A model generated the notes under the pieces. That model had not been told where the DNA came from. It saw nothing but the letters and a program-made list of their open reading frames with translations, and did no database searches. Positions 56,071 through 64,000 of a DNA stretch of 64,000 bases are shown one piece after another (position 1 is the stretch's first letter; each line of letters starts with the position of its first letter). The stretch spans positions 124,001-188,000 of the forward strand of contig LJHR01000008.1 of NCBI GenBank assembly GCA_001296005.1. Reading direction: 5' to 3'. This DNA is from an alpha proteobacterium AAP38 (GTDB lineage: Bacteria; Pseudomonadota; Alphaproteobacteria; Azospirillales; Azospirillaceae). Both the position numbers and the translations under genes were made by a program.

Positions 56071-57291
56071 ATGCGGGTAGAAGGCGAGGTGGATTGGCGG
56101 CTATGGGCCTTCGCCCTGTCCATCCTGGCCTATGGTGCTGCCTCCGCCCCGGCCCCACCGGGCATCCGTCCACAGGAACTGCTGGTCTTCGCAGGCATCG
56201 CCTGCATGGTGGGGATCGGTACCCCTTGGCGGTTTTTCTCAGGACAGATGCTGGCACGCGGACCAGCGGTGATGGCCGCGGGATCGGCCATTCTGGTCTG
56301 GCTGTTATGGCAGGGGCTGATCCGCGGCCTGTGGAACGGCTGGGGCCTGACGGACATGATGCGCGACATCGTGCCCATGCTGTTCCTGGCCCTGCCGCTG
56401 CTGCTAGCCCCACGCCTGGGGCAACTTCCGGTGGATCGGGCCGACAGGCTGGCCGATATCGTCGCCCTGGCCGGGGTGATCTTCACTCTGCGCTGGTGGT
56501 GGGATGCGGGCATGGCCCTGTCCTCCCTGGGTACCTCCCCATTGGGGGAGGGGCGCTATTACCTGCTGAACAGTGCACTGGTGCCGTTCGCTGCCGTCTG
56601 GCTGGGCTTGCGCGCCACGGGCTGGTTCCTGGCCCGGCCCCGGCGGTGGGTGGAGCAGGTGCAGGCGGCACTCGCCGCATCGGGCAGCCTGTGTTGCCTG
56701 CTGGCCCTGGCGGCGACCCTGCACCGGGCGGGGCTTGGCCTGTCCTTGCTGGCGCTGGGCGCCGGGATGGGTATCCGCCTGTGGCGGCATCCGTTCTGGT
56801 TCGTTGCCACTTCCCTGCTGGCCTTGCTGCTGCTGGCCTTTGTCGGCACGCGGGTGGCCGGCGTGGCGGAACTTCTGGCCGACAAGACAGAAAGCGTGGG
56901 TCTGAACAACCGCGTCGACGAATTCGTGGCCGTGCTGGATCAGGTGGGGCGCGATCCGCTGGCCTTCCTGATCGGTGATGGCTGGGGCGCCCTGGTCGCC
57001 AACCCGGCGGTGGGCTGGTGGCGCGTATCCTATACTCACAGCGCCGCCAGCTACTTCCTCTTGAAGCTGGGGGCGACGGGGCTGGCGCTGGTCGTGGTAC
57101 TGGCGGGACTGTTGGCGGGGAGGGCCGTGCGCGCGGCGCGCGACATGCCCATGCTGCTTCTGGCCGTGGCGCCATCGCTGCTGCTGGGCGCATTCCTGCA
57201 CACCAGTTTCAAGTATCTTTGCTTCTCCATTCTCCTCTCTCTGGTTGCCGGTCGATCGCATGCCAGCCTTTACGGGAGAAGCGACATCTGA
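56071..57291 (+). CDS. O-antigen polymerase/ligase-like membrane protein (Wzy-type)
   Basis: A polytopic inner-membrane protein of about 406 residues with roughly 10 hydrophobic segments (LWAFALSILAYGAASA, LLVFAGIACMVGIG, FVATSLLALLLLAFVG and others). It has a large loop with NNRVDEFVAVLDQVGRDPLAFLIGDGWGALV and SYTHSAASYFLLKLGATG, the pattern of the Wzy/WaaL superfamily (Pfam Wzy_C type). It probably polymerises or ligates a surface polysaccharide. The start is uncertain (ATG 56032, 56056 or 56071); 56071 is preceded by AGGG. It is the first gene of a plus-strand group with Wzz-like and GT2 genes. Confidence 0.78.
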   Translation: MRVEGEVDWRLWAFALSILAYGAASAPAPPGIRPQELLVFAGIACMVGIGTPWRFFSGQMLARGPAVMAAGSAILVWLLWQGLIRGLWNGWGLTDMMRDIVPMLFLALPLLLAPRLGQLPVDRADRLADIVALAGVIFTLRWWWDAGMALSSLGTSPLGEGRYYLLNSALVPFAAVWLGLRATGWFLARPRRWVEQVQAALAASGSLCCLLALAATLHRAGLGLSLLALGAGMGIRLWRHPFWFVATSLLALLLLAFVGTRVAGVAELLADKTESVGLNNRVDEFVAVLDQVGRDPLAFLIGDGWGALVANPAVGWWRVSYTHSAASYFLLKLGATGLALVVVLAGLLAGRAVRAARDMPMLLLAVAPSLLLGAFLHTSFKYLCFSILLSLVAGRSHASLYGRSDI

Positions 57292-57331
57292 CATTCTCGC
57301 GATAGATGAACACAAGTGCAGGCGTTGACCG

Positions 57332-58267
57332 ATGCCCGACAGCGTCGCCAGCCGGCTGAACATGCCATCCTCCGCCATGGGGGACATGCTGCGCGCACTG
57401 GCGGGACAGTGGCGGAACCTGCTTCTGTGCGCCTGTGCGGGGCTGACGCTGACCATCCTGGCCCTGCATCTGGTCACCCCCCGCTATACGGCCAGCCTGA
57501 TCGTGGGACCCACGGGACGCAGCGGTCCGGCGGCCATGGGGCCCCGCGCGCCAGCCCTGTCGCCCGCCGCCGGGCGCGGCATCGCCGAGCAGGGATCGGC
57601 GGAGGAACTGGTCAGTGACTTCTCCCGCTATCTGGCGCTGCTGACCTCCGTGCCTGTCGCCGAACGTCTGGTCCGGGATCAGGAACTGATGCACCGCCTG
57701 TTCGAGGATGCCTGGGACGCGGAGGCAGGGCGCTGGCGTCCGCCAACGGGGCCGGGTTCCATGCTGGTGCGCGGGTTGCGCTGGCTGGCCGGGCATGCGG
57801 TCTGGTCCCCGCCCGATGCGGTGGACCTCTCGCGCCATCTGAAAAAGTATCTCGCTATCGAATCGGTCAGCGGCGGGCCGTTGCGGCGGCTGGTCTACCG
57901 GCATGAGGAGCGGGATTTCGCCTTGCTGCTGCTGACCCGCCTGCACGCCGCCACGGAAGCGCATCTGCGGGCGGAGGCGGAACGACGGCTGCGGGCCGAG
58001 ATGACGCATGTGAACGGACGCCTGTCCGGTATCGCCAATCTGGACCGCTCCCGCCTTCTGTCGGGGATGGTGACGGAACAGGAAGAGATGCTGATGATGC
58101 TGGATGTCGGCCTGCCCTATGCCGCGGACCTTCTGGAACCACCCGCCGCCGCCGCCCTGGCCGACTGGCCCAACCCGGTACCGTTGATCCCAGCGGGTGC
58201 GCTGGCCGGGCTGGGGCTGGGGCTGTTCGCGGTGGCGGCACGGCATGGTTACCGGCGGGGGCTTTGA
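57332..58267 (+). CDS. Polysaccharide chain-length determinant-like protein (Wzz family)
   Basis: A 311-residue protein with two transmembrane helices at the ends (NLLLCACAGLTLTILALHLV at about 29-48; LIPAGALAGLGLGLFAVAA at about 282-300) enclosing a periplasmic helical domain, the Wzz topology. YTASLIVGP after the first helix matches the family's conserved segment. No kinase domain is attached. It probably sets polymer length together with the Wzy-like protein upstream. The stop codon overlaps the next ATG by one base (TGATG). Confidence 0.82.
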   Translation: MPDSVASRLNMPSSAMGDMLRALAGQWRNLLLCACAGLTLTILALHLVTPRYTASLIVGPTGRSGPAAMGPRAPALSPAAGRGIAEQGSAEELVSDFSRYLALLTSVPVAERLVRDQELMHRLFEDAWDAEAGRWRPPTGPGSMLVRGLRWLAGHAVWSPPDAVDLSRHLKKYLAIESVSGGPLRRLVYRHEERDFALLLLTRLHAATEAHLRAEAERRLRAEMTHVNGRLSGIANLDRSRLLSGMVTEQEEMLMMLDVGLPYAADLLEPPAAAALADWPNPVPLIPAGALAGLGLGLFAVAARHGYRRGL

Positions 58268-59259
58268 TGGAAACAGTGGATATGCCCGCCATCCCCGTAA
58301 CCGTGATCGTCATGACCCGAAACGAGGCGGCCAATATCGGCTTGTGCCTCTCGCCTCTGTCTCGATTCGCGCAGGTGCTTGTCGTGGATAGCCACAGCAC
58401 CGATTCGACCGCCGTGATCGCCGCCGCCAACGGGGCGGATCTGGTCCAGTTTCGCTGGAACGGCGTGTATCCGAAAAAGAAACAATGGTCACTGAGTCAT
58501 GCAGGCATACGCCATGACTGGGTTCTGTTCATCGATGCGGATGAACGGGTTACTCCCCAACTGGTTGCAGAGATCGGGGACCTGATGCGGCGGGGGCCGC
58601 AGGCGGCGGCCTATTTCATCGACAGCCGGCCCCTATGGCTGGGTCGGGTTCTGCGACATGGGACACCCTATCGCAAGATCGCCTTGATGGACCGGCGGCG
58701 TGCGCGTTTTCCGGTCTGTCCCGACCTGCATGTGACCCGCATGTGGGAGGTGGAGGGACATTACCAGCCCATGGTGGATGGACCGGTCGGCCGCCTGTAT
58801 AACTTCATGATCCATGCCGATCAGAAGCCGCCCGCAGACTGGTTCGATCGGCATAACCGCTATTCGGACTGGGAGGCGGAACTGGCGCATGGCGGCGGGG
58901 CGGCACCCGCCCTTCTGGCTGGCGAACGGGGATGGCGGCGTCTGGCCAAACGCCTGCTGGCGCGGGTGCCGGGGCGGCCCTGGCTGGCCTTCCTGCATGC
59001 CTATGTCTGGCATCTGGGGTTTCTGGACGGCAAGGCCGGTCTGCACCATGCCATGTCGCGCCTGTTCTATTACTGGTCCATTGACCTGAAACGCGACTGG
59101 CTGGCCGCGCGGGATGCAGCCAGCCAGCCCGAACTATCCGGGGCATTAAGATCGGAACCGGTGGATCAGCCGGCCTTGGCGCTGTCCTCGCCGTCACCGG
59201 CCAGCGTCTTCACCAGTTCGAACGTGCGGCGGCGGACGGCATCTTCCGGAATACGGTAA
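58267..59259 (+). CDS. Family 2 glycosyltransferase
   Basis: A 330-residue GT-A glycosyltransferase. It starts VTVIVMTRNEAANIGLCL, with LVVDSHSTDST and the nucleotide-binding FIDADERV (DxD), similar to WaaE/KdtX-type lipopolysaccharide core beta-1,4-glucosyltransferases (YPKKKQWSLSHAG). It transfers a sugar during surface-polysaccharide synthesis on the cytoplasmic face. The C-terminal 31 codons (59166-59259) run antisense through the convergent XRE gene, and the tail residues look low-complexity (SSPSPASVFTSSN). Confidence 0.88.
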   Translation: METVDMPAIPVTVIVMTRNEAANIGLCLSPLSRFAQVLVVDSHSTDSTAVIAAANGADLVQFRWNGVYPKKKQWSLSHAGIRHDWVLFIDADERVTPQLVAEIGDLMRRGPQAAAYFIDSRPLWLGRVLRHGTPYRKIALMDRRRARFPVCPDLHVTRMWEVEGHYQPMVDGPVGRLYNFMIHADQKPPADWFDRHNRYSDWEAELAHGGGAAPALLAGERGWRRLAKRLLARVPGRPWLAFLHAYVWHLGFLDGKAGLHHAMSRLFYYWSIDLKRDWLAARDAASQPELSGALRSEPVDQPALALSSPSPASVFTSSNVRRRTASSGIR

Positions 59260-59639
59260 TAGGCACGGACCAGTTCCAGCGTCTCACGCCGGGCCATGCT
59301 CTCGAACTCCTGCGTCTCGCTGGGCTCATCAGGAACCAGGGCGGATTCCGAGGCCGGCAGATCGTCGAAGAAGAAGGTCACGGGCACGCCCAGAACCTGA
59401 GACAGGTTGAACAGCCGGCTGGCGCTGATGCGGTTGGCCCCGCGCTCATACTTCTGAAGCTGCTGGAAGGTGATGCCCACGGCCTCGCCCAGCGTTTCCT
59501 GGCTGAGACCCAGCAAGGTGCGGCGCAGACGCAGCCGCTGACCGACATGGATATCAATGGGATTGGGGCCTTCACCGCGCTTGGACAGGGAATAGGCCTG
59601 TGCCAGGCCCAACTTTGACGGGTTTCTCTTTTCAAGCAT
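59166..59639 (-). CDS. XRE-family transcriptional regulator
   Basis: A 157-residue DNA-binding protein with the XRE/Cro-CI helix-turn-helix: VGQRLRLRRTLLGLSQETLGEAVGITFQQLQKYERGANRISASRLFNLSQVLGV. A C-terminal helical region (RRETLELVRAYYRIPEDAVRRRTFELVKTLA) follows. This two-part layout is common in alphaproteobacterial SinR-like regulators near exopolysaccharide genes. AAGGAG eight bases upstream supports the ATG at 59639. Its 3' end overlaps the convergent glycosyltransferase gene by 94 bp. Confidence 0.9.
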   Translation of the reverse strand: MLEKRNPSKLGLAQAYSLSKRGEGPNPIDIHVGQRLRLRRTLLGLSQETLGEAVGITFQQLQKYERGANRISASRLFNLSQVLGVPVTFFFDDLPASESALVPDEPSETQEFESMARRETLELVRAYYRIPEDAVRRRTFELVKTLAGDGEDSAKAG

Positions 59640-59835
59640 TTCGGGACTCCTTCGCACCGGATAGTGGTCTTTCGCTACATATAGAGGTCTAGAGCCCCCG
59701 CTCCAATACGGACGGTTGTAGTGGGTTGTGACCATTGGAGGGCTGAATGGTTAATGGCGGTATTCAATCAGGAAACGCTTAACTATTGATTTTGCTATGT
59801 AAATGCGATGTTAATGAATTCAACCCCATTAACTC
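59640..59835. other. AT-rich promoter region of the XRE gene
   Basis: 196 bp between the end of the second glycosyltransferase and the XRE start, both on the minus strand. The part at 59740-59830 is AT-rich with repeated TTAA-type motifs (TTAATGGCGG, GTTAATGAATTC, CATTAACTCT), suitable for a promoter or autoregulatory sites. No gene is supported. Confidence 0.4.
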
Positions 59836-60609
59836 TCAGCCGGCAGGCCCCCGGAATCGCCAGAAGGCATACCCACTTGGGGATATACCACGGATGACGG
59901 ATGCGACAATTTGTAGCAGCCATATGGCGCCGGCGACGGTAGCGCAAACACCAAGAACGCTGTGGCGAATGCGGAATTGCTCCGCCCGGCCCAGCGCCGC
60001 ATGGCGACGCGACAGGCCGCCGGGGGCGAAGCGGGCGACGACACGGGGCAAGCGGATGACGGAACCGGCGCGCCGCAGGGCGGCCAGGGTAAATGCATAA
60101 TCGCCCGCGATGCGATAGCCCTGGTCCATCCGCAGATCCGCCACCAGGGTCCGGCGGTAAAGGATGGCGCAATGGTGGGCGGGCATGCCGTAGAAGGCCC
60201 AGCGCCAGTGCCGCGACGGCTTCACCCGCATCACCCCATCGCCCGGATCCTCCAGACTGTCGCCGTAAAGCAAGTCGGGACAGGCGGTCAGGTGGGAAAG
60301 AAGATCGGCAAGGATATGGCCGTCCACCAAACTGTCACCCGCATTCAAGAACAGCAGATAATCCCCCCGCGCCACCGCCATGGCCCGATCCATGCCGGCA
60401 AACGGCCCGCCATCGGGCCGGCTGTCCAGCCATTGCGGCACGGGCCCGGGCGTGTTCAGAACCGCCAGCGTGGCCGGGGCGGAGCCGCCATCGGCGACCA
60501 GCCATTCAAACCCCTGCCAGACCTGGGTGGCAAGACTGTCACGGGTAGCCGCAAGGCCCGCCGGATCGTCGCGGACCACCGTGATGATGGACAGCAGCGG
60601 GACGCCCAT
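59836..60609 (-). CDS. Family 2 glycosyltransferase
   Basis: A 257-residue GT-A enzyme: LLSIITVVRDDPAGLAATRDSL, EWLVADGGS, PDGGPFAGMDRAMAVARGDYLLFLNAGD (donor-binding block with Asp; NAGD takes the place of DxD) and PAHHCAILYRR. It resembles WcaA/PgaC-like transferases that use a short core. Its ATG overlaps the stop of the SLBB protein gene by one base (TGATG), so the two are co-translated. It contributes to the same polysaccharide locus. Confidence 0.88.
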   Translation of the reverse strand: MGVPLLSIITVVRDDPAGLAATRDSLATQVWQGFEWLVADGGSAPATLAVLNTPGPVPQWLDSRPDGGPFAGMDRAMAVARGDYLLFLNAGDSLVDGHILADLLSHLTACPDLLYGDSLEDPGDGVMRVKPSRHWRWAFYGMPAHHCAILYRRTLVADLRMDQGYRIAGDYAFTLAALRRAGSVIRLPRVVARFAPGGLSRRHAALGRAEQFRIRHSVLGVCATVAGAIWLLQIVASVIRGISPSGYAFWRFRGPAG

Positions 60610-63551
60610 CAGTTGCTGATGGCGGCGATGGCGGCGGCGCTGAAGGCGATCTGGCTCAGGATCGTCGTGATGCTCTGGGTCAGCGGCAGCCATTCGAACG
60701 GTTCGGCATCGCGCGGGACCACGATCATGGAACCGGGTGTTAGTGTCGGCACCTGATGGGTCAACCAGCCACTTTCCAACGGTTCGGCAGCCCCGTTGGG
60801 ATGGATGATGAAGATGCGGTCATCATCGGCAAACCGGGTCAGGCCGCCGGCTTCGCGCAGATAATCTTCCGGCTTTTTGTCCGGATCGAACAGCAGGGAG
60901 GCGGGGGCCAGCACCTCTCCCGACACCGTCACCGTCAGGGGGCGGCGCGGGATGTGGATGCGGTCGCCCGGCTGCAACGGCATGTCCAGTTCGGGACGGT
61001 CGCCCAGCACGGCGGGATTGGCCTCCACCGTGATGCGGCCAAGAGCATTGGTATTGCGCAGGTCGGCGGCCAGTTGGCGGGCCAGTTCGACACGGGCCGG
61101 GTCGGGCGGGTTCTTGCCGCCCAGCATCTGACCCAACTGTCGGTCCAATTCCCGCGCGGTGCGACGCAATCCTTCCTCTTCGGCCAGTCGCGCGCTTTCA
61201 CGGGTGAAGATGATGCCGGCGGGATATGCGTCCTCCGTCAGGCCACCGGCCCGGTCCAGCAGCATGGACAGCGTCTCTCCCGGCGCCAGATCATAGGTAC
61301 CGGGTTCCGCCACCTCCCCCGCCAGCAGGATGCCGCGCCGTTCCTGCGGTCGCTGTTTCAGGCCGACACGGATGGCGGCCCCTGGCGGGATCAGGGTGCT
61401 GGCCGTGGCCCCGCCGGTCAGGGTGCGGGGGATGGCGCCGAACGTGTCCCCATCATCGCGTCCGCGCGGCGGGACGGGTGGCGGCAGCAGTTCCAGCCGC
61501 TCCGCATCGCCTTCCGGCTTTAGACCGCCGCCGGTCCGCAGCAGCAGCGACAGGGGCACCGGTCCCGCCACGGGATATTCCCCCGGCATCATCACCCCGC
61601 CGCGCAGGGCAACCGCCCGCTCCGACAACAGGGCACGAATGTCGGGGGGCAACGGGTCGGGCACATCCGGTTCGGTGGGGGCGGATGCCGGACGCATCAC
61701 CTCTTCCCGCAGGAACAGGGTGACACGGTCGCCATCGCGCAGACGCAGGTCAAACCGTCCTTCCACCACCTCCGCCGGGGCAAAGAGGCTGGGTCGGCGC
61801 CCGGCACCGGCGGGGTCGGTACGTTCAAGCAGCGCGACTAGGCCATAGGCATCGGGCAGCGGCGCGCCGGGGCCGGACAGCAGGGCGCGAAGGCTCAGCC
61901 CCTCCCCACCGACGGAGCGCAAGCCGGGCTGGCGAACCGGACCAGACAGCAGCACGCCATCGCCATCAGGATCGGCCACCTGTCCCGGACTGGCCGTGGT
62001 CTTGCCGTCATGGCTGCCGCCGGACAATGGGGCAAGGCTGGCCAGCGACGTAGGGCCGGCAACCGGATATGGGCCGGGGCGCAGGCTGCCGCGCCGCATG
62101 AAGACCGATTGGCGCAGCAGGAAGGGTAAAAGGTCGCCATCGGCCTGAAACAAAGGCGGGCACCGCAGAGGTGGACCTTCCACCCCCCTGGCGGCATGGG
62201 CCAAGGGGCCGGCCGCCAGCGCCCCTTCCGGATCAGCCGACAGGGCGGCGGCAAGAGCGGCCAGACCGGCACAGACCGACAGATCGGCCGGGTCCGGCAC
62301 CTGCCCCGACAGCAGTGACAGGACGGATCGCCCGCGCAGGAAAGCGACATCCGCAGCCGACAGCACCACCAATCGGTCGCCGTCACGCGCCATCTCCCCT
62401 TCACGCCCCGACAGCAGGGCGGACAGGTCCAGCGCCTGCATCTGCGAGGAACCGCCGGCCTGGGTCCGGCGCAGCAGAACCGTCAGCGGCAGATAGGCGT
62501 CGGGCGGCAGCATGGCGCGGTCCACCAGATCGGCCAGACGCATGCCATCGGTCAGCGTCCGTTCCCCCGGTTCCGCCACAGCCCCCGACAAGGTGACGCT
62601 GCCGGCCCGTGCCCCACCGTCGGGCATGTGCAGCAACAGGTCGCCATCACGCAGGCGCAGCGGGTCAGCGCTGCTAACCGGTTGCGGGCGTTCCGCCCCG
62701 TCCGGCCCCTGGCGCAACAGGGTGGAACGGTCACGGCCCGGACGGAGCGCGCCGCCAGCCAGCGTCAGAAGGTCGGACGTGTCATCCGGCCCCGTGACGG
62801 CACCGCTACCGGGCGGCAGCTCATAGATACCGGGGCGTTTCACCGATCCGGCAATGGCCACCGTCGGCCCCAGGGGCGGCACCACCAGCCGGGCCCCATC
62901 GACCAGCAGGTCCGCCGCCGCCCCTTCCCCGCTGACCAGCAGATCATAAAGATCGACGATCACAGGCTCAGCCCCTGGCCGCAGCAGGCGGATGGCGCGC
63001 AGTGACCCATCGGGCAGCACCCCGCCCGCCGCCATCAGCGCATCAAGTGCCGTGGCATAGGCGGGAAGCGACTGCCGACCCGGTCGCGCGACCTGTCCCA
63101 GGACCAGCACCCCGACACGGCGCAGCGACAGGACCGACAGGAAGGCCTGGGTCTGCACATGGGTGGCCGCCACCGCCGCGTCCAGCTCAGCCTTCACGGC
63201 ACCAAGCGTCTGCCCCGCCGCCGCGATGGGGCGCAGATCCTGGATCAGCAGCATTCCGTCGGCGCCGATGCGGTGACGGCTGCTGCGCGATACCTGCCCA
63301 CGCAGCAGGACGGAGAGTTCATCGCCGGGGCCCAGCCGGTAATCATCGCCCACCGACCCCAGGGCGGGGCCGTCATCGGGCATGGGACCGGCGAACAGGT
63401 CCCGCCCGAACAGGCGGAGTTCCTGACCGGCGCGTTGGGAGTAAAGCGCCTCTATGCGCCCCGGCGGCGTTTCGACCGGGGCCGCATATACCGCCCTGAT
63501 GGTGAAAACCAGGGTCAGAAACAGCGCAATGATAAAGCGGATGGCGATCAT
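60609..63551 (-). CDS. Large polysaccharide export protein with multiple SLBB domains
   Basis: A 980-residue exported protein (signal peptide about residues 1-23, RFIIALFLTLVFTIRAVYA). An N-terminal Poly_export/Wza-like domain has YRLGPGDELSVLLRGQV, followed by repeated SLBB units, recognisable as repeated V.GAV..PG.Y.L..G..L.DLL elements (for example VLGQVARPGRQSLPAYATALDAL, AGSVKRPGIYELPPG, SGAVAEPGERTLTDGMRLADL, AGEVAEPGTYDLAPGETLSML, SGEVLAPASLLFD). Usual Wza proteins are about 380 residues; this one is more than twice as long and lacks a lipobox. It probably forms the periplasmic part of an export channel. Confidence 0.88.
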   Translation of the reverse strand: MIAIRFIIALFLTLVFTIRAVYAAPVETPPGRIEALYSQRAGQELRLFGRDLFAGPMPDDGPALGSVGDDYRLGPGDELSVLLRGQVSRSSRHRIGADGMLLIQDLRPIAAAGQTLGAVKAELDAAVAATHVQTQAFLSVLSLRRVGVLVLGQVARPGRQSLPAYATALDALMAAGGVLPDGSLRAIRLLRPGAEPVIVDLYDLLVSGEGAAADLLVDGARLVVPPLGPTVAIAGSVKRPGIYELPPGSGAVTGPDDTSDLLTLAGGALRPGRDRSTLLRQGPDGAERPQPVSSADPLRLRDGDLLLHMPDGGARAGSVTLSGAVAEPGERTLTDGMRLADLVDRAMLPPDAYLPLTVLLRRTQAGGSSQMQALDLSALLSGREGEMARDGDRLVVLSAADVAFLRGRSVLSLLSGQVPDPADLSVCAGLAALAAALSADPEGALAAGPLAHAARGVEGPPLRCPPLFQADGDLLPFLLRQSVFMRRGSLRPGPYPVAGPTSLASLAPLSGGSHDGKTTASPGQVADPDGDGVLLSGPVRQPGLRSVGGEGLSLRALLSGPGAPLPDAYGLVALLERTDPAGAGRRPSLFAPAEVVEGRFDLRLRDGDRVTLFLREEVMRPASAPTEPDVPDPLPPDIRALLSERAVALRGGVMMPGEYPVAGPVPLSLLLRTGGGLKPEGDAERLELLPPPVPPRGRDDGDTFGAIPRTLTGGATASTLIPPGAAIRVGLKQRPQERRGILLAGEVAEPGTYDLAPGETLSMLLDRAGGLTEDAYPAGIIFTRESARLAEEEGLRRTARELDRQLGQMLGGKNPPDPARVELARQLAADLRNTNALGRITVEANPAVLGDRPELDMPLQPGDRIHIPRRPLTVTVSGEVLAPASLLFDPDKKPEDYLREAGGLTRFADDDRIFIIHPNGAAEPLESGWLTHQVPTLTPGSMIVVPRDAEPFEWLPLTQSITTILSQIAFSAAAIAAISN

Positions 63552-63609
63552 GAGTCCTAAAGGCTGTAGGACTCACTGTTTACACATATATTCAGGCCTT
63601 GGAAATAGC

Positions 63610-64000
63610 TCAACCGTGGCGCAGGCTGCCATCCAGAGACAGGATGGGGGAGTAAAGCGCCGGGCGGCGGTCGCGGAACACGCCCCAGCCGGCGCGGATG
63701 CGGGCAATGGCGTCCAGGTCGAAATCCTGCACCAGCACCGTTTCCGATGTCCGGTCCGCCTCCACCAGCTTCGCACCCTTGCAATCGGTGATGAAGGAGG
63801 AGCCGTAGAAGGTGATGCTGCCCGTCTCGAACGTCTCTTTCCCGATGCGGTTGCTGGCGATGACGGGCATAAGGTTGGCACCCGAATGCCCCTGCATCAC
63901 ACGCTGCCAATGGTCGCGGCTGTCCAGACTGTCATCCTGCGGTTCCGACCCGATGGCCGTGGGATAGAACAGCAACTCCGCCCCCTGGAGGGCCATGACG
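63610..64000 (-). CDS. aguB: N-carbamoylputrescine amidase, C-terminal part (cut by window edge)
   Basis: The C-terminal 130 residues of a nitrilase-superfamily protein; the catalytic Cys region lies beyond the window. Visible family marks are ALQGAELLFYPTAIGSEP, DHWQRVMQGHSGANLMPVIASNRIG, ITFYGSSFI and ARIRAGWGVFRDRRPALY, which match AguB closely. AguB converts N-carbamoylputrescine to putrescine in the arginine-agmatine route. It ends 58 bp upstream of the SLBB gene on the same strand. Confidence 0.88.
   Translation of the reverse strand, partial: VMALQGAELLFYPTAIGSEPQDDSLDSRDHWQRVMQGHSGANLMPVIASNRIGKETFETGSITFYGSSFITDCKGAKLVEADRTSETVLVQDFDLDAIARIRAGWGVFRDRRPALYSPILSLDGSLRHG

Overview
The window is high-GC chromosomal DNA from an alphaproteobacterium, most likely Rhodospirillales/Azospirillaceae (Azospirillum, Niveispirillum or Nitrospirillum type). 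The evidence is the tsaE-amgK-murU-addB order, alphaproteobacterial AddB and FtsX, a thrS-infC pair, a rimP-nusA-ylxR-infB operon, several methyl-accepting chemotaxis proteins (one with a C-terminal PilZ domain) and typical OxyR/KatG and OhrR proteins. Genus assignment is inference. No transposase, integrase, phage gene, CRISPR array or rRNA was seen; there is one tRNA gene.

Layout. 1-12.7 kb: a cut gene, a group III truncated globin, proline iminopeptidase, a DUF1003 protein, the divergent tsaE/amgK/murU/addB block (cell-wall sugar recycling, tRNA t6A, DNA repair), a TrxR-type ferredoxin-NADP reductase, a DinG-type helicase and an SGNH lipoprotein. 12.8-23.7 kb: two chemoreceptors, an HNH endonuclease, gluQRS, a small protein with a FliM/CheZ-like tail, a MerR-TipAS regulator, an MtnA-fold protein lacking the catalytic residues, and cstA with its small partner. 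23.8-39 kb: infB, ylxR-L7Ae, nusA, rimP, an outer-membrane protein, a small secreted protein, plsC, a YdcF protein, ftsX, a zinc-ribbon DUF3426 protein, infC (apparent ATA start), thrS and a porin. 39-44.4 kb: a YggS protein, a DUF4269 protein, tRNA-Ser(GGA), then an AT-richer segment with a pteridine-reductase-like SDR, a coupled methyltransferase, a FolB-like aldolase and an orphan membrane protein, bounded by an imperfect copy of the tRNA 3' end. 44.4-52 kb: an MCP-PilZ fusion, katG/oxyR, and ohrR facing an exported esterase across a pair of identical operators. 52-64 kb: rmuC, trpB, an AstE-like deacylase and a polysaccharide locus (Wzy-like, Wzz-like, two GT2, an XRE regulator, a 980-residue SLBB export protein), ending in a cut N-carbamoylputrescine amidase.

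Themes. (i) Several gene pairs usually adjacent in this group are split here: addB without addA, ftsX without ftsE, trpB without trpA/trpF, infB without rbfA/truB, infC without rpmI/rplT. This points to a heavily rearranged chromosome. (ii) An oxidative-stress block (katG, oxyR, ohrR). (iii) A possible pterin-modification cassette on a tRNA-Ser-linked island beside a PilZ chemoreceptor. (iv) A two-copy structured intergenic repeat whose palindromes keep their symmetry while differing in sequence.
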